From NCBI RefSeq assembly GCF_019218745.1, contig NZ_JAHUXA010000011.1, positions 1 through 64,000 of the forward strand: a DNA stretch of 64,000 nucleotides, given 5' to 3'. The notes under the pieces were generated by a model. It worked only from the letters and a program-made list of their open reading frames with translations, was not told the origin of the DNA and ran no database searches. A program made the translations under genes and the position numbers. Shown one piece after another: positions 32,893-40,781 of the stretch (the stretch's first letter is position 1; each line of letters begins with the position of its first letter). The stretch comes from Enterobacter sp. ENT03. Its GTDB lineage: Bacteria; Pseudomonadota; Gammaproteobacteria; Enterobacterales; Enterobacteriaceae.

Positions 32893-33010
32893 AGTTTTTC
32901 GTAAGAAAAACTCTGGTGTTGACGTTGACCTTGTTTTGCTTTTAGCCTGCGGCAGGCAACCGTCGGTAGACCCCACACGCTGCGTAGCAGTGTATAGGTG
33001 GGCATTGCTT
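32893..33010. other. Candidate oriT upstream of the relaxase gene
   Basis: The segment holds a perfect 8-bp hairpin AGTTTTTC-GTAA-GAAAAACT (32893-32912), a second hairpin GCCTG-CGG-CAGGC near 32944-32956, and a third, ACAC(G)CTGC-GTA-GCAGTGT, near 32975-32993, followed by ATAGGTGGGC. A hairpin followed by a short G-rich or C-rich nick region is the layout of IncQ-type oriT sites recognised by MOBQ relaxases. The exact nick site is not determined. Confidence 0.5.
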
Positions 33011-33532
33011 TATTTTTATATCTCCTAAAGGAGCTAAAAATAACGACAATGTGAACAGTTTTTCTATATTTAAATAATAACACTAGTTTTAAGGTCTGTG
33101 AAATTAACAGGGGGTAGAATCGGATGAACGGCTGAGGTGGGGTAATAATATTGAGTGTTTTTTCTCCCGCCGTGAGGCGGGAAAGAAAAATTTAAGATAA
33201 ATAGTGAAAGTAAAAATTACTTTTATTTGTTGCATAATTCACAGATTAAGATCTGAAATTAAAATTGAAAGACAATAGATGAAATTGCTTTCATTGATTT
33301 GATAAAATAAGTAACGCGGAGAGTATCAGACATTCAATGTTAGTGATTGCACTTGGTTGTGTTGCATGCTTTTATTTTGAACTTACTAGCATCATTTTTT
33401 TGTGATGAATCCCATCATTAACAGGACAAGCCTGTTCAGTTACTGATTACTTACAACAATCATCTCGATGGCTTGACCTTTTCCTTTTTTAATTGTATTT
33501 CATGTTTTTGACAACTAAAAGGAAAAATAATT
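33011..33532. other. Non-coding gap between oriT candidate and MobC-like gene
   Basis: No gene is supported. The segment 33408-33439 repeats about 30 nt from 26953-26986 in near-identical form (ATCATTAACAGG followed by a CCTGTT arm), forming a hairpin at 33420-33436. A CCCGCCGTGAGGCGGG hairpin lies near 33167-33181. The rest is AT-rich. Confidence 0.4.
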
Positions 33533-33844
33533 ATGAATACGGATGATAAAAACAGAAAGCCAAGAACAGAAAAAACCATCAAGCAAAAAATAGCATCAGC
33601 GCAGATGCGTTTGAATCGTCTCAAGACCAAAGATAAATCTTTATCCAAGAGTGCTGAGACACGCTTGAAGATTATCCTTGGGGCGGAAGTGGCTAAAGCT
33701 GCTGGCTGTAAAATAGAAGATGTCGATAAGGAATTTATATTAGGCGTATTATTACAGTCTCAGCACATTAGTTCTGAAAGCAAAATAAAATTAAAAATGC
33801 GAGGTAAAAGATTTCTTGAAGATATGGCCGGGAGACAATATTAA
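33533..33844 (+). CDS. MobC/TraD-like accessory mobilization protein
   Basis: Protein of 103 residues, basic, with a helical N terminus (EKTIKQKIASAQMRLNRLKTKDKSL) followed by AETRLKIILGAEVAKAAGC. This matches the pattern of small TraD/MobC proteins that accompany MOBQ relaxases (a KR-rich coiled coil, then a RxRxLIxLGxLxxKAG-type motif). It probably helps the relaxase open oriT. The gene is divergent from the relaxase across the candidate oriT; AAGGAAAA precedes its ATG. Confidence 0.7.
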   Translation: MNTDDKNRKPRTEKTIKQKIASAQMRLNRLKTKDKSLSKSAETRLKIILGAEVAKAAGCKIEDVDKEFILGVLLQSQHISSESKIKLKMRGKRFLEDMAGRQY

Positions 33845-33937
33845 TTTAAGATTAAGTCTTTCTTCATTTTTCATTTAATTTTATCTTGAATTTCTATGTG
33901 ATTTATGTAACATAAGGCATATTGATTTTATGGTGTG

Positions 33938-34117
33938 ATGGTTCAGATAATGGCTATAGGCAGATCAGGAAGGATTGTATTAGAAGTAGATCCAGTTTTG
34001 AAAAAAAAACTTTACTCCTTACTTGCAATGGAGTCTATTTCTCTTAAAGAATGGTTTATTACCAAAGCGCAAGAAAAAATTGCAACAGATGCAAATAAAA
34101 TTGAGAAAGTTAAATGA
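33938..34117 (+). CDS. Ribbon-helix-helix-like small protein ahead of the methyltransferase
   Basis: Protein of 59 residues from the ATG at 33938; a GTG three nt earlier or the ATG at 33950 are alternatives. The segment RSGRIVLEVDPVLKKKLYSLLAMESISLKEWFITKAQEKI fits a strand followed by two helices, as in ribbon-helix-helix repressors. Its stop overlaps the methyltransferase ATG (ATGA). It may be the controller of the restriction-modification operon, a job more often done by XRE-type C proteins. Confidence 0.6.
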   Translation: MVQIMAIGRSGRIVLEVDPVLKKKLYSLLAMESISLKEWFITKAQEKIATDANKIEKVK

Positions 34118-35748
34118 AATTTAAAGCCGATCAAACTGCGCAAAAATTACGAGGTGGATATTATACTCCTCAGGAAATTGCAGATTTTGCAACCAAATGG
34201 GTTCTAAAAAATAATCCTCGCAATGTGCTTGAGCCTAGCTGCGGTGATGGAGTATTCTTTCAATCGTTGTTCAATAATAATTGCGATAAAAACATTAACA
34301 TCTTCGGATTTGAATTGTTTGATATCGAGGCTAAAAAATCTATTGACCTATGCAATAAACTTAAATTTGAAAATGTTAATATCAGGGAGGGAGATTTCCT
34401 TGAATGGTTTAATAGTGAAACGCTTAAAATGTCAACTAAATTTGATGCTATAATTGGTAATCCACCATTTATCAGATATCAGTTTTTAGAAAAAGAATTT
34501 CAGAAAAACACTGAAAATGTTTTCAGTAATTTAAACCTTAAATTTACTAAACATACTAATGCATGGGTTCCATTTATTATATCTGGCATTGAATTACTTA
34601 ATCCCGGGGGCCGTCTCAGCATGGTAATCCCTTCGGAAATTATTAATGTAATGCATGCACAATCTCTGAGAACATTTTTAGGCGAGCATTGTTCGAAAAT
34701 TGTCATTATCGATCCTAAGGAAATTTGGTTTACAGATACTTTACAAGGTGCTGTAATTATTCTGGCAGAAAAGAAAATTGATAATAAATTGAAGAGCGAA
34801 GGAGTAGGCATCAAAAGTGTTAGTGGATTTGATTTTCTTGAAACGGATCCAGAGGAAATGTTTGCTAATACTGATGCTATCAATGGTGAAACCGTCAAAG
34901 GAAAATGGACTAAAGCCGTATTAGAAAGGGATGAAATCGATTTAATAAAAAAAATAGTTACGCACCCTCAGGTTCATAACTTTGACTCTATTGCAAAGGT
35001 TGAAGTTGGCATAGTAACAGGAGCCAACGAATTTTTCTTAGTGAATAAAGCTGTCGTGGATGAGTATAAGCTTAATGACTTCGCTCATCCCATGTTTGGA
35101 AGAAGTCAGCATTGTCAAGGTATAGTCTATGATGAAATACAACATAAAAAAAATGTTGATAATAATCTGCCGGTATTCTTTCTTTACTTCGATAAAGAGT
35201 ATAAAGATTTACCCATAAAGGCCAAAGAATATATCCTTTTTGGTGAAACTCAAGATTTACATACGCGATACAAATGTAGAATACGTAAACCTTGGTACAA
35301 GGTGCCATCTATTTTCAGCACAAAACTAGCAATGTTAAAAAGAGCGCATGAAGCACCTCGACTAATCTATAATGATTTCCAAGCATACACGACAGATACT
35401 GCTTATAGAATTGAAACAAAAAATGATATTGATGAAATGCGGGTTGCGTATTTTTTCATGAATCCACTTACTGCTATCTTTGCCGAACTAGAGGGTAGAT
35501 CATATGGTGGTGGTGTAATGGAACTTGTCCCATCTGAAATTAGAAAACTATTTATTCCTTTACCTTCAAACTTAGACTTTGATATCAATGAGTTAAATGA
35601 TTTTATTTTAACAAGAAGAATGGATGAATGTCTTGAAGTACAAGGACGTAAGATCTTCAACGCCCTCGGTTTTGAACCAGAAGTCAATGATGCATTAATG
35701 AATATATGGCGAAAATTAAAAAATAGAAGACAAAGAATTACCGAATAA
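34114..35748 (+). CDS. N6-adenine DNA methyltransferase of a type II restriction-modification system
   Basis: Gamma-class DNA methyltransferase of 544 residues. Motif I is LEPSCGDG (39-46, S-adenosylmethionine binding) and motif IV is NPPF (116-119, typical of N6-adenine enzymes). The N-terminal GGYYTPQEIADF block is the usual motif X. The C-terminal part (residues 290-520) is probably the target-recognition domain, with a GRSYGGGVMELVPSEIRKLFIPLP segment common in Eco57I/TaqI-like proteins. It is convergent with the endonuclease gene and protects host DNA from it. Confidence 0.9.
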   Translation: MKFKADQTAQKLRGGYYTPQEIADFATKWVLKNNPRNVLEPSCGDGVFFQSLFNNNCDKNINIFGFELFDIEAKKSIDLCNKLKFENVNIREGDFLEWFNSETLKMSTKFDAIIGNPPFIRYQFLEKEFQKNTENVFSNLNLKFTKHTNAWVPFIISGIELLNPGGRLSMVIPSEIINVMHAQSLRTFLGEHCSKIVIIDPKEIWFTDTLQGAVIILAEKKIDNKLKSEGVGIKSVSGFDFLETDPEEMFANTDAINGETVKGKWTKAVLERDEIDLIKKIVTHPQVHNFDSIAKVEVGIVTGANEFFLVNKAVVDEYKLNDFAHPMFGRSQHCQGIVYDEIQHKKNVDNNLPVFFLYFDKEYKDLPIKAKEYILFGETQDLHTRYKCRIRKPWYKVPSIFSTKLAMLKRAHEAPRLIYNDFQAYTTDTAYRIETKNDIDEMRVAYFFMNPLTAIFAELEGRSYGGGVMELVPSEIRKLFIPLPSNLDFDINELNDFILTRRMDECLEVQGRKIFNALGFEPEVNDALMNIWRKLKNRRQRITE

Positions 35749-35753
35749 AAATG

Positions 35754-35781
35754 ACCCCCATATAATTTTAACTATGGGGGT
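35754..35781. terminator. Bidirectional hairpin between methyltransferase and endonuclease genes
   Basis: ACCCCCATA (35754-35762) and TATGGGGGT (35773-35781) form a perfect 9-bp stem in the 42-nt gap between the convergent genes. Confidence 0.75.
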
Positions 35782-35790
35782 ATATACATA

Positions 35791-36924
35791 TTAATTTATA
35801 GATAACTGATAATGATCATTTTTTACATGATATAGCACTGCTATTTTTCCAAGAAGTTCGACACGAGAAATTAATGGTTTAGCTTCACCCCAATGTACTT
35901 GAGTCATACTATTACGTTGCAAATATGATGGACTATCGGTACGACTATCATGTGTTAGTTTCAATTTAAACTCTCCATAAGAAGTCCCATTTATAATGAT
36001 TTCGAAATATGCAAAGGCTCTCTCTAAGTGCATTTTTGATAATGAGGATGTGTCATTGTTCCAGCCAAGATTCCCGAAAACAATATCCCTAAAGTAATGT
36101 CTTTGATCAATATTTTCGAGTTGCCCTTTATTGAAAAACATAGATCCAGTTGGATTAGTTCCTAATGCCTTAGGAATATTTAAGTCGCGCTCAGTCAATG
36201 CCTTACTTTTCCACGCCTCACCTAACCTTGTTTGTGCGAAATTATTTTCTATTACGCGACGTAATGGTCTTTGTCTTGTATTAAATTTAGGGAACGGTGG
36301 TATTATAATTGCATTTGGAGCATACGTAGTTGAGTGGCCAGTTATTTTTGCTGACTTTTTGATTAGCTCATTCTCCAAATGCCCTTCATTGAGCATTTTT
36401 TTTAGAATAGCCTCGTCGGTAATATGGAATACATTATTTGGGAAGTTTTTATCCAGATTTGAAAAGGTGTTTATAATATCATTGATATTTTTTCTTTCAT
36501 TAGGTTCGTTATTGTCTAAAGTCATATCGCAGCTAATTTCAATATTTTCGTTCAAACCTGAAAATGTTAGGTTTGCACTACCTACAATAACCCTCATTTT
36601 ATCTTGTGAAATTGATGAGTATATCTTTGGATGATATATCCTAGAATCACTTCCCATATGTATACCAAAAACGTTTACCCCATAACTTAGCAAATTATAA
36701 AGAGCTTGATACGAAGTAACTCCGTTAGCGATACCTACATAAGCGGTAATCTTATTATTATTATTTAATAGCAGATCTCGCAATTGCTCAACACCATTTA
36801 CTCGGGCGTAAGCTACGCTTATGATAAATTTGCTTGCAGTTTGATCATATAACATATTACGAATTGATGATAAATGATCACAATTTTGATTTAAACCTTG
36901 AAAAATCAGTGTTGATATAGGCAT
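35791..36924 (-). CDS. Phospholipase-D-fold restriction endonuclease (NgoFVII-like)
   Basis: Protein of 377 residues with one HKD motif: His98 and Lys100 in YHPKIYSS, then VGSANLTFSGLNENIE (114-129) with the Ser, Asn and Glu of the motif. This arrangement is that of the NgoFVII/BfiI type of PLD-family, metal-independent restriction enzymes, which dimerise to make one active site. The C-terminal half (from about 200) would contain the DNA-recognition domain. GGGGG serves as ribosome binding site. Convergent with the adenine methyltransferase, it forms a compact restriction-modification cassette next to the integrase. Confidence 0.8.
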   Translation of the reverse strand: MPISTLIFQGLNQNCDHLSSIRNMLYDQTASKFIISVAYARVNGVEQLRDLLLNNNNKITAYVGIANGVTSYQALYNLLSYGVNVFGIHMGSDSRIYHPKIYSSISQDKMRVIVGSANLTFSGLNENIEISCDMTLDNNEPNERKNINDIINTFSNLDKNFPNNVFHITDEAILKKMLNEGHLENELIKKSAKITGHSTTYAPNAIIIPPFPKFNTRQRPLRRVIENNFAQTRLGEAWKSKALTERDLNIPKALGTNPTGSMFFNKGQLENIDQRHYFRDIVFGNLGWNNDTSSLSKMHLERAFAYFEIIINGTSYGEFKLKLTHDSRTDSPSYLQRNSMTQVHWGEAKPLISRVELLGKIAVLYHVKNDHYQLSIN

Positions 36925-36988
36925 ACATACCCCCTGTATTATTTACCTGAAACTATAATATAGGGGGGAGAGTTAAAAGTAACGTAGA

Positions 36989-38236
36989 TTATCGGGATCT
37001 ATACTCATATGGTCTAGTGGTAGCACCTCGATTAGCATCAAGGTAATCGGCCCACCACTGCAGCATCAACCTGCGCTCATCAAGATGTTCAGCAAGATGG
37101 ATGTAAGCAGCGCGAACGTTATTACGCTCCTGATGGCTCATCTGACGTTCCACTGCATCTTTTGACCATAAGCCGGATTCGATCAAGGCACTACAAGCCA
37201 TTGAGCGGAAACCATGACCACAAACTTCTGTTTTTGTGTCATAGCCCATTTTACGAAGCGCATTGTTGACGGTGTTTTCACTCATTGGTTTATAGGCATA
37301 GTGATCGCCAATGAAGATGATTTCCTGATCGCCACTGAGCTTCTGAATTTCTCTCAGGGTTGCTATTGCCTGCTTGCTTAATGGAACAAGGTGAGGGGTT
37401 TTCATCTTAGAGCCACGGCTGGAGTGTTTCACTCCTTGTAGTTCTTCACGTTCTGCAGGTATAGTCCAGAGCGCATTCTTGAAGTCAATTTCAGACCAAC
37501 GGGCAAAACGCATCTCACTTGAACGAACAAAAGTTAGTAAAGTGAGTCGAACAGCAAGGCGGGTTAGCTGTCTTCCTCTGTAGCTCTCAATGCGGCTTAG
37601 AAGCTCTGTAATGCGTTCGAATGGAAGAGCCGGGCGATGGATTCGTTTTGCTGTTGCAATGGCTCCAGCTAAGTCCTGAGCAGGATTACTATCGATAATA
37701 CTGTTATGGACAGCATATCGCATGATAGCGGTGATTCGTTGCTGGAGACGAGCAGCAATCTCAAGATGCCCGGACTTTTCAGCCGCCTTAATTGGTTGGA
37801 GTAGGTCACGGGTTTTGAGGTCGGTAATGTTTCGTTTACCAATAACAGGGAACACATGATTGGTCAGGCTGTTCATTACCCTTTCAGCATGTGTTTCTGA
37901 CCATTTGATGTTGCTTGCATGCCAGTCTCTTGCAACGGACTCAAAAGCAAGAGCGCCGCTTTGCTCTACCTTTTCTGATTTTTTCTTTTCGGAGGGGTCA
38001 ATACCAGCAGCAATTAATCTTCTGGCATCATCTCTACGGTTACGGGCATCAGCAAGAGAGACTGCAGGGTAGACCCCAAGAGCCAGTAGCTTTTGTTTTC
38101 CTGCAAAGCGGTATTGTAGACGCCAGTATTTGGAGCCATTGGGATGAATAAGAAGATGCATGCCGTTGCCGTCAGTAAGCTTTACAGGCTTGTCGGCGGG
38201 CTTGGCATTTCTTACTTTGACATCAGTGAGAGCCAT
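36989..38236 (-). CDS. P4-type tyrosine integrase
   Basis: Site-specific recombinase of 415 residues. The N-terminal DUF4102 arm-binding domain (MALTDVKVRNAKPADKPVKLTDGNGMHLLI) is typical of tRNA-targeting integrases. Catalytic residues are seen at Arg238 (FVRSSEMR), His341-Arg344 (HGFR), His368 (MSHQER) and Tyr378 (AAYIH). It lies 180 nt from the tRNA-Phe gene it uses as target, reading away from it. Integrases of this group often insert in pheU or pheV. Confidence 0.97.
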   Translation of the reverse strand: MALTDVKVRNAKPADKPVKLTDGNGMHLLIHPNGSKYWRLQYRFAGKQKLLALGVYPAVSLADARNRRDDARRLIAAGIDPSEKKKSEKVEQSGALAFESVARDWHASNIKWSETHAERVMNSLTNHVFPVIGKRNITDLKTRDLLQPIKAAEKSGHLEIAARLQQRITAIMRYAVHNSIIDSNPAQDLAGAIATAKRIHRPALPFERITELLSRIESYRGRQLTRLAVRLTLLTFVRSSEMRFARWSEIDFKNALWTIPAEREELQGVKHSSRGSKMKTPHLVPLSKQAIATLREIQKLSGDQEIIFIGDHYAYKPMSENTVNNALRKMGYDTKTEVCGHGFRSMACSALIESGLWSKDAVERQMSHQERNNVRAAYIHLAEHLDERRLMLQWWADYLDANRGATTRPYEYRSR

Positions 38237-38281
38237 CGTTTACCCCTCCCTGTGATGGTACAAAACGTATCGAACTAACAA

Positions 38282-38302
38282 TACCAACAGATATACCATC
38301 AA
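38282..38302. repeat. Right copy of the 21-bp subterminal repeat
   Basis: TACCAACA-N4-TACCATCAA, 19 of 21 bases identical to 22156-22176 and in the same orientation. A further TGTACCATCA in opposite orientation lies near 38253-38262. Located between the integrase start and the tRNA, it is well placed as an arm site or integrase operator. Confidence 0.65.
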
Positions 38303-38415
38303 GACAATGTGGATGTTGATGAATGTTAGTGAACGTCAGCGAGGGGGATAAAGTAGATAGTTTGTTGACTTTAAAAAGAAAAACGGACGTCAGAGGACGT
38401 CCGTGTATGAATAAG

Positions 38416-38491
38416 TGGTGCCCGGACTCGGAATCGAACCAAGGACACGGGGATTTTCAATCCCCTGCTCTACCGACTGAGCTATCCGGGC
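38416..38491 (-). tRNA. pheU: tRNA-Phe (GAA), integration target
   Basis: A 76-nt tRNA gene with encoded CCA. The 7-bp acceptor stem (GCCCGGA paired with TCCGGGC), the D arm AGCTCAGTCGGTAGAGC, anticodon loop with GAA in GATTGAAAATC, and T arm GGTTCGATTCC are all visible. The last 21 nt serve as right attachment site and are repeated at 22081-22100. The gene remains complete because the element sits beyond its 3' end. In E. coli, pheU also precedes yjdC. Confidence 0.98.
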
Positions 38492-38606
38492 AACGGGGCG
38501 CATTAAACCTTAATCCCCCTGCGGCGTCAACTCTATTTGGGGAAATCGCGTTTAGTTGCTTAACTTTACGGCAGTTTGCTGCAATCTCAGCCATTTTTTG
38601 CCCGGC

Positions 38607-38623
38607 TGCACAAATCTTCCAGA
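38607..38623 (+). promoter_or_regulatory. First copy of a 17-bp repeat upstream of the araC-type gene
   Basis: TGCACAAATCTTCCAGA occurs here, 49 nt before the start codon of the regulator, and again at 39486-39502, 54 nt before the exporter start codon. Same orientation and similar distance suggest an operator for the AraC-family protein. Confidence 0.6.
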
Positions 38624-38672
38624 CATTACCCGCGCGGGTGTGAATGCTACACTCGGTGATCCGGGGGGACAT

Positions 38673-39518
38673 ATGACACAAGACTGGCTGGAACTGCGGC
38701 AACACGATGAAACCGGCATTGAAACGATCCGCGCGCACTTTGAAGGGCACGCCTACGATCCGCACTGGCATGACAGCTATCTGGTGGGTATGACGCTGAC
38801 CGGCACACAGCAGTTTCACTGCCGCCGCGAACGGCATCGCAGTACGCCGGGGGATGCATTTTTACTGGAGCCTGGCGAGATCCACGACGGCGACGCGCCG
38901 GTGGCGGGCGGTTTTACCTACCTGACTTTTTATCTTGATGAGCGCTGGCTTGCCGACACCCTGCGCGGGCTGTTCGATGCCGTACCGTCGAGCTATTCGC
39001 TGCATTTTACCCGCACCATTGCCCGTGAACCGGCGCTCGTCCGCGCCATCGCGCAGACCTTTACGGCGCTGCACCGCGATGAAATGCGCATTCTGCAACA
39101 CAGCACCATGGACACGCTGTTAAGCCAGTTGACGCAGCATTGCCAGTGGCGAAAACGGCTGCCACAGCAGGTGCAGAGCGCGGCCATTGCCCATCGCGCG
39201 CGGGATTATCTGTATGCTTTTGTCGGGGAGAACATCGGCCTTGACGATCTGGCGCGGGAAACTGGCACCGATCGCTTCACGCTGACGCGCTGTTTTAAGC
39301 GGGAGTTTCATCTGTCGCCCCACGCCTGGCTGATCCAGCTGCGGCTGGCGAAGGCGCGGGCGATGCTGGCGCAGGGGGATCAGCCTGCCAGCGTGGCGGC
39401 GGCGCTCGGTTTTGCCGATCAGAGTCATCTCGGGCGCTGGTTCCAGCGCGCTTATCGGTTGTCGCCAGCGCATTACCGCAAGTTGTGCACAAATCTTCCA
39501 GATCCACGCGCAAAATAA
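38673..39518 (+). CDS. AraC-family transcriptional regulator
   Basis: Regulator of 281 residues when started at the ATG at 38673 (GGGGGG upstream). The N-terminal half is a cupin sensor domain (HAYDPHWHDSYLVGMTLTGTQQFHCRRERHRSTPGDAFLLEPGEIHDGD). The C-terminal half holds both AraC helix-turn-helix motifs (IGLDDLARETGTDRFTLTRCFKREF and SVAAALGFADQSHLGRWFQRAYRLSPAHYRK). This layout with an adjacent LysE exporter is common for amino-acid efflux control. It is absent between pheU and yjdC in E. coli. Confidence 0.9.
   Translation: MTQDWLELRQHDETGIETIRAHFEGHAYDPHWHDSYLVGMTLTGTQQFHCRRERHRSTPGDAFLLEPGEIHDGDAPVAGGFTYLTFYLDERWLADTLRGLFDAVPSSYSLHFTRTIAREPALVRAIAQTFTALHRDEMRILQHSTMDTLLSQLTQHCQWRKRLPQQVQSAAIAHRARDYLYAFVGENIGLDDLARETGTDRFTLTRCFKREFHLSPHAWLIQLRLAKARAMLAQGDQPASVAAALGFADQSHLGRWFQRAYRLSPAHYRKLCTNLPDPRAK
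39486..39502 (+). promoter_or_regulatory. Second copy of the 17-bp repeat, upstream of the LysE exporter
   Basis: Exact copy of 38607-38623. It lies inside the last codons of the AraC-type gene (it encodes part of LCTNLPD) and 54 nt before the exporter start, so the coding sequence also carries the operator. Confidence 0.6.
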
Positions 39519-39556
39519 CGCCACAGTCAGGGCATCAAGAATAAGGAGCCCTGCCT

Positions 39557-40156
39557 GTGAACCTGTTTTCTATGTATTTGCCGTTTATGCTGTTTGCCTT
39601 TGTGGCGTCGATCACGCCCGGCCCGACCAATATCCTCATTCTGGCCAGCAGCCAGCGCTTTGGCATCAAAGCCACGCTGCCTGCGGTGGCGGGTGCTTGT
39701 CTGGCGGCGAGCCTGATTGTGTTTATCTCCGGCGCGGGGGCCGGTGAAGTGTTACGGGAGCATCCGCTGGTGCGTACGGCAATGAGCTGGATGGGGGCGC
39801 TGTGGCTAAGCTGGATGAGCTGGCAACTGTTCCGCGCACCGGCGGCGCAGTTTGACGAGGCACAGCGGCCTTTCAGCGCCATGTCAGCGGCGCTGTTGCA
39901 GCTGATCAATCCGAAAACCTGGATGATGGCGCTGGCGGTTGTGAGCTTGTTTGCGCCGCACGGGGCGCATCCGCTACAGGACATCACCCTGTTATCGCTG
40001 CTGTTCTTGCTGATCTCGGTGATCTGCCTGAGCGCCTGGGCATTGTCCGGCAATGCGGTTAACCGCATCTTCCGTACTCCGGCGGCGCTGCGTGGCTTTC
40101 AGCGGGTGATGGCGCTCTGTCTGTTGCTGTCAGCCTGGGCGGGTTTGCTGCACTGA
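39557..40156 (+). CDS. LysE/RhtB-family amino-acid exporter
   Basis: Membrane protein of 199 residues with about six hydrophobic segments. The N-terminal SITPGPTNILILASSQRFG is the family signature, and NPKTWMMALAVVSLF is the second conserved block. It uses a GTG start with AAGGAG eight nt upstream. These carriers export amino acids or their analogues by proton exchange. The AraC-type gene just upstream is the likely regulator. Confidence 0.9.
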   Translation: MNLFSMYLPFMLFAFVASITPGPTNILILASSQRFGIKATLPAVAGACLAASLIVFISGAGAGEVLREHPLVRTAMSWMGALWLSWMSWQLFRAPAAQFDEAQRPFSAMSAALLQLINPKTWMMALAVVSLFAPHGAHPLQDITLLSLLFLLISVICLSAWALSGNAVNRIFRTPAALRGFQRVMALCLLLSAWAGLLH

Positions 40157-40158
40157 GA

Positions 40159-40734
40159 TCAGGTCAGCGCGCCGCCCTGACGGCACTGGGCAAAGCGCAA
40201 AATGTCTTCTGCCAGGCGTTGCGCGGTATCGACATCGGTCTGGCTGCGGTTGATCAGCATCCGGCTGAGACAGCCCTCCAGCACCAGTTCCATCTGTTTG
40301 GCGACCATAGGCGCATCTTCAATGCCCATCTTGCGCAGCAGATCGTGCGAGAAATCATGGGCCGCGGTTTTTTGCTGTACAGCCAGCTGGTGGATCGGGT
40401 GCGCCGGATCCGGGTAAAACGTGCAGGCGGCGATAAACAAGCAGCCAGGGTAGCGGTGATTGGCGACACATTCGCTCAGCGCGCCGTAGCGGGCCAGCAA
40501 TTTTTGTTCGAGGCTCAGCTCGTCGTTCAGCAGCAGTTGCCTGCGCCAGGTATCCACCTGCGCGCTCAGATAACGCAGCGCATCATAAATCAGCGCGTCT
40601 TTATCGGGCCAGAAGCGTAAAAATTCATCCAGTGGATAATCAATACGTTCGGCGATCATCTCTGGCGTAGTGTCAGCAATCCCTTTAAGTTCAAGTAATT
40701 GCAGAGTGTGACCCAAAACATCTTCACGTTGCAC
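40159..40734 (-). CDS. yjdC: YjdC, TetR-family regulator
   Basis: TetR-type regulator of 191 residues. The GTG start at 40734 is chosen because AGGAGG lies five nt upstream and the protein then begins QREDVLG like E. coli YjdC; a longer frame starts 39 nt earlier without support. The N terminus is a helix-turn-helix ([32 protein letters not shown]). The C-terminal block [26 protein letters not shown] matches YjdC. It follows dsbD closely on the same strand, as in E. coli. Confidence 0.93.
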   Translation of the reverse strand: MQREDVLGHTLQLLELKGIADTTPEMIAERIDYPLDEFLRFWPDKDALIYDALRYLSAQVDTWRRQLLLNDELSLEQKLLARYGALSECVANHRYPGCLFIAACTFYPDPAHPIHQLAVQQKTAAHDFSHDLLRKMGIEDAPMVAKQMELVLEGCLSRMLINRSQTDVDTAQRLAEDILRFAQCRQGGALT

Positions 40735-40781
40735 GGTTTCCTCCTGCGTTATTGAACCGTTCTTCCCATTCACAGTGTCGT

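Larger units (their letters stand above)
22081..38436. mobile_element. Integrative mobilizable element of about 16.4 kb in tRNA-Phe (pheU)
   Basis: The element is bounded by a direct repeat of the tRNA-Phe 3' end (22081-22100 and 38416-38436). It is much richer in A+T than both flanks. It carries a P4-type integrase next to the intact tRNA, an AlpA-like protein, a MOBQ relaxase with accessory protein but no type IV secretion genes, a winged-helix protein beside iterons, an H-NST-like protein, a retron-like module and a restriction-modification system. The absence of mating-pair genes means it would need a helper conjugative element to move. I do not recognise it as a named island. Confidence 0.9.
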
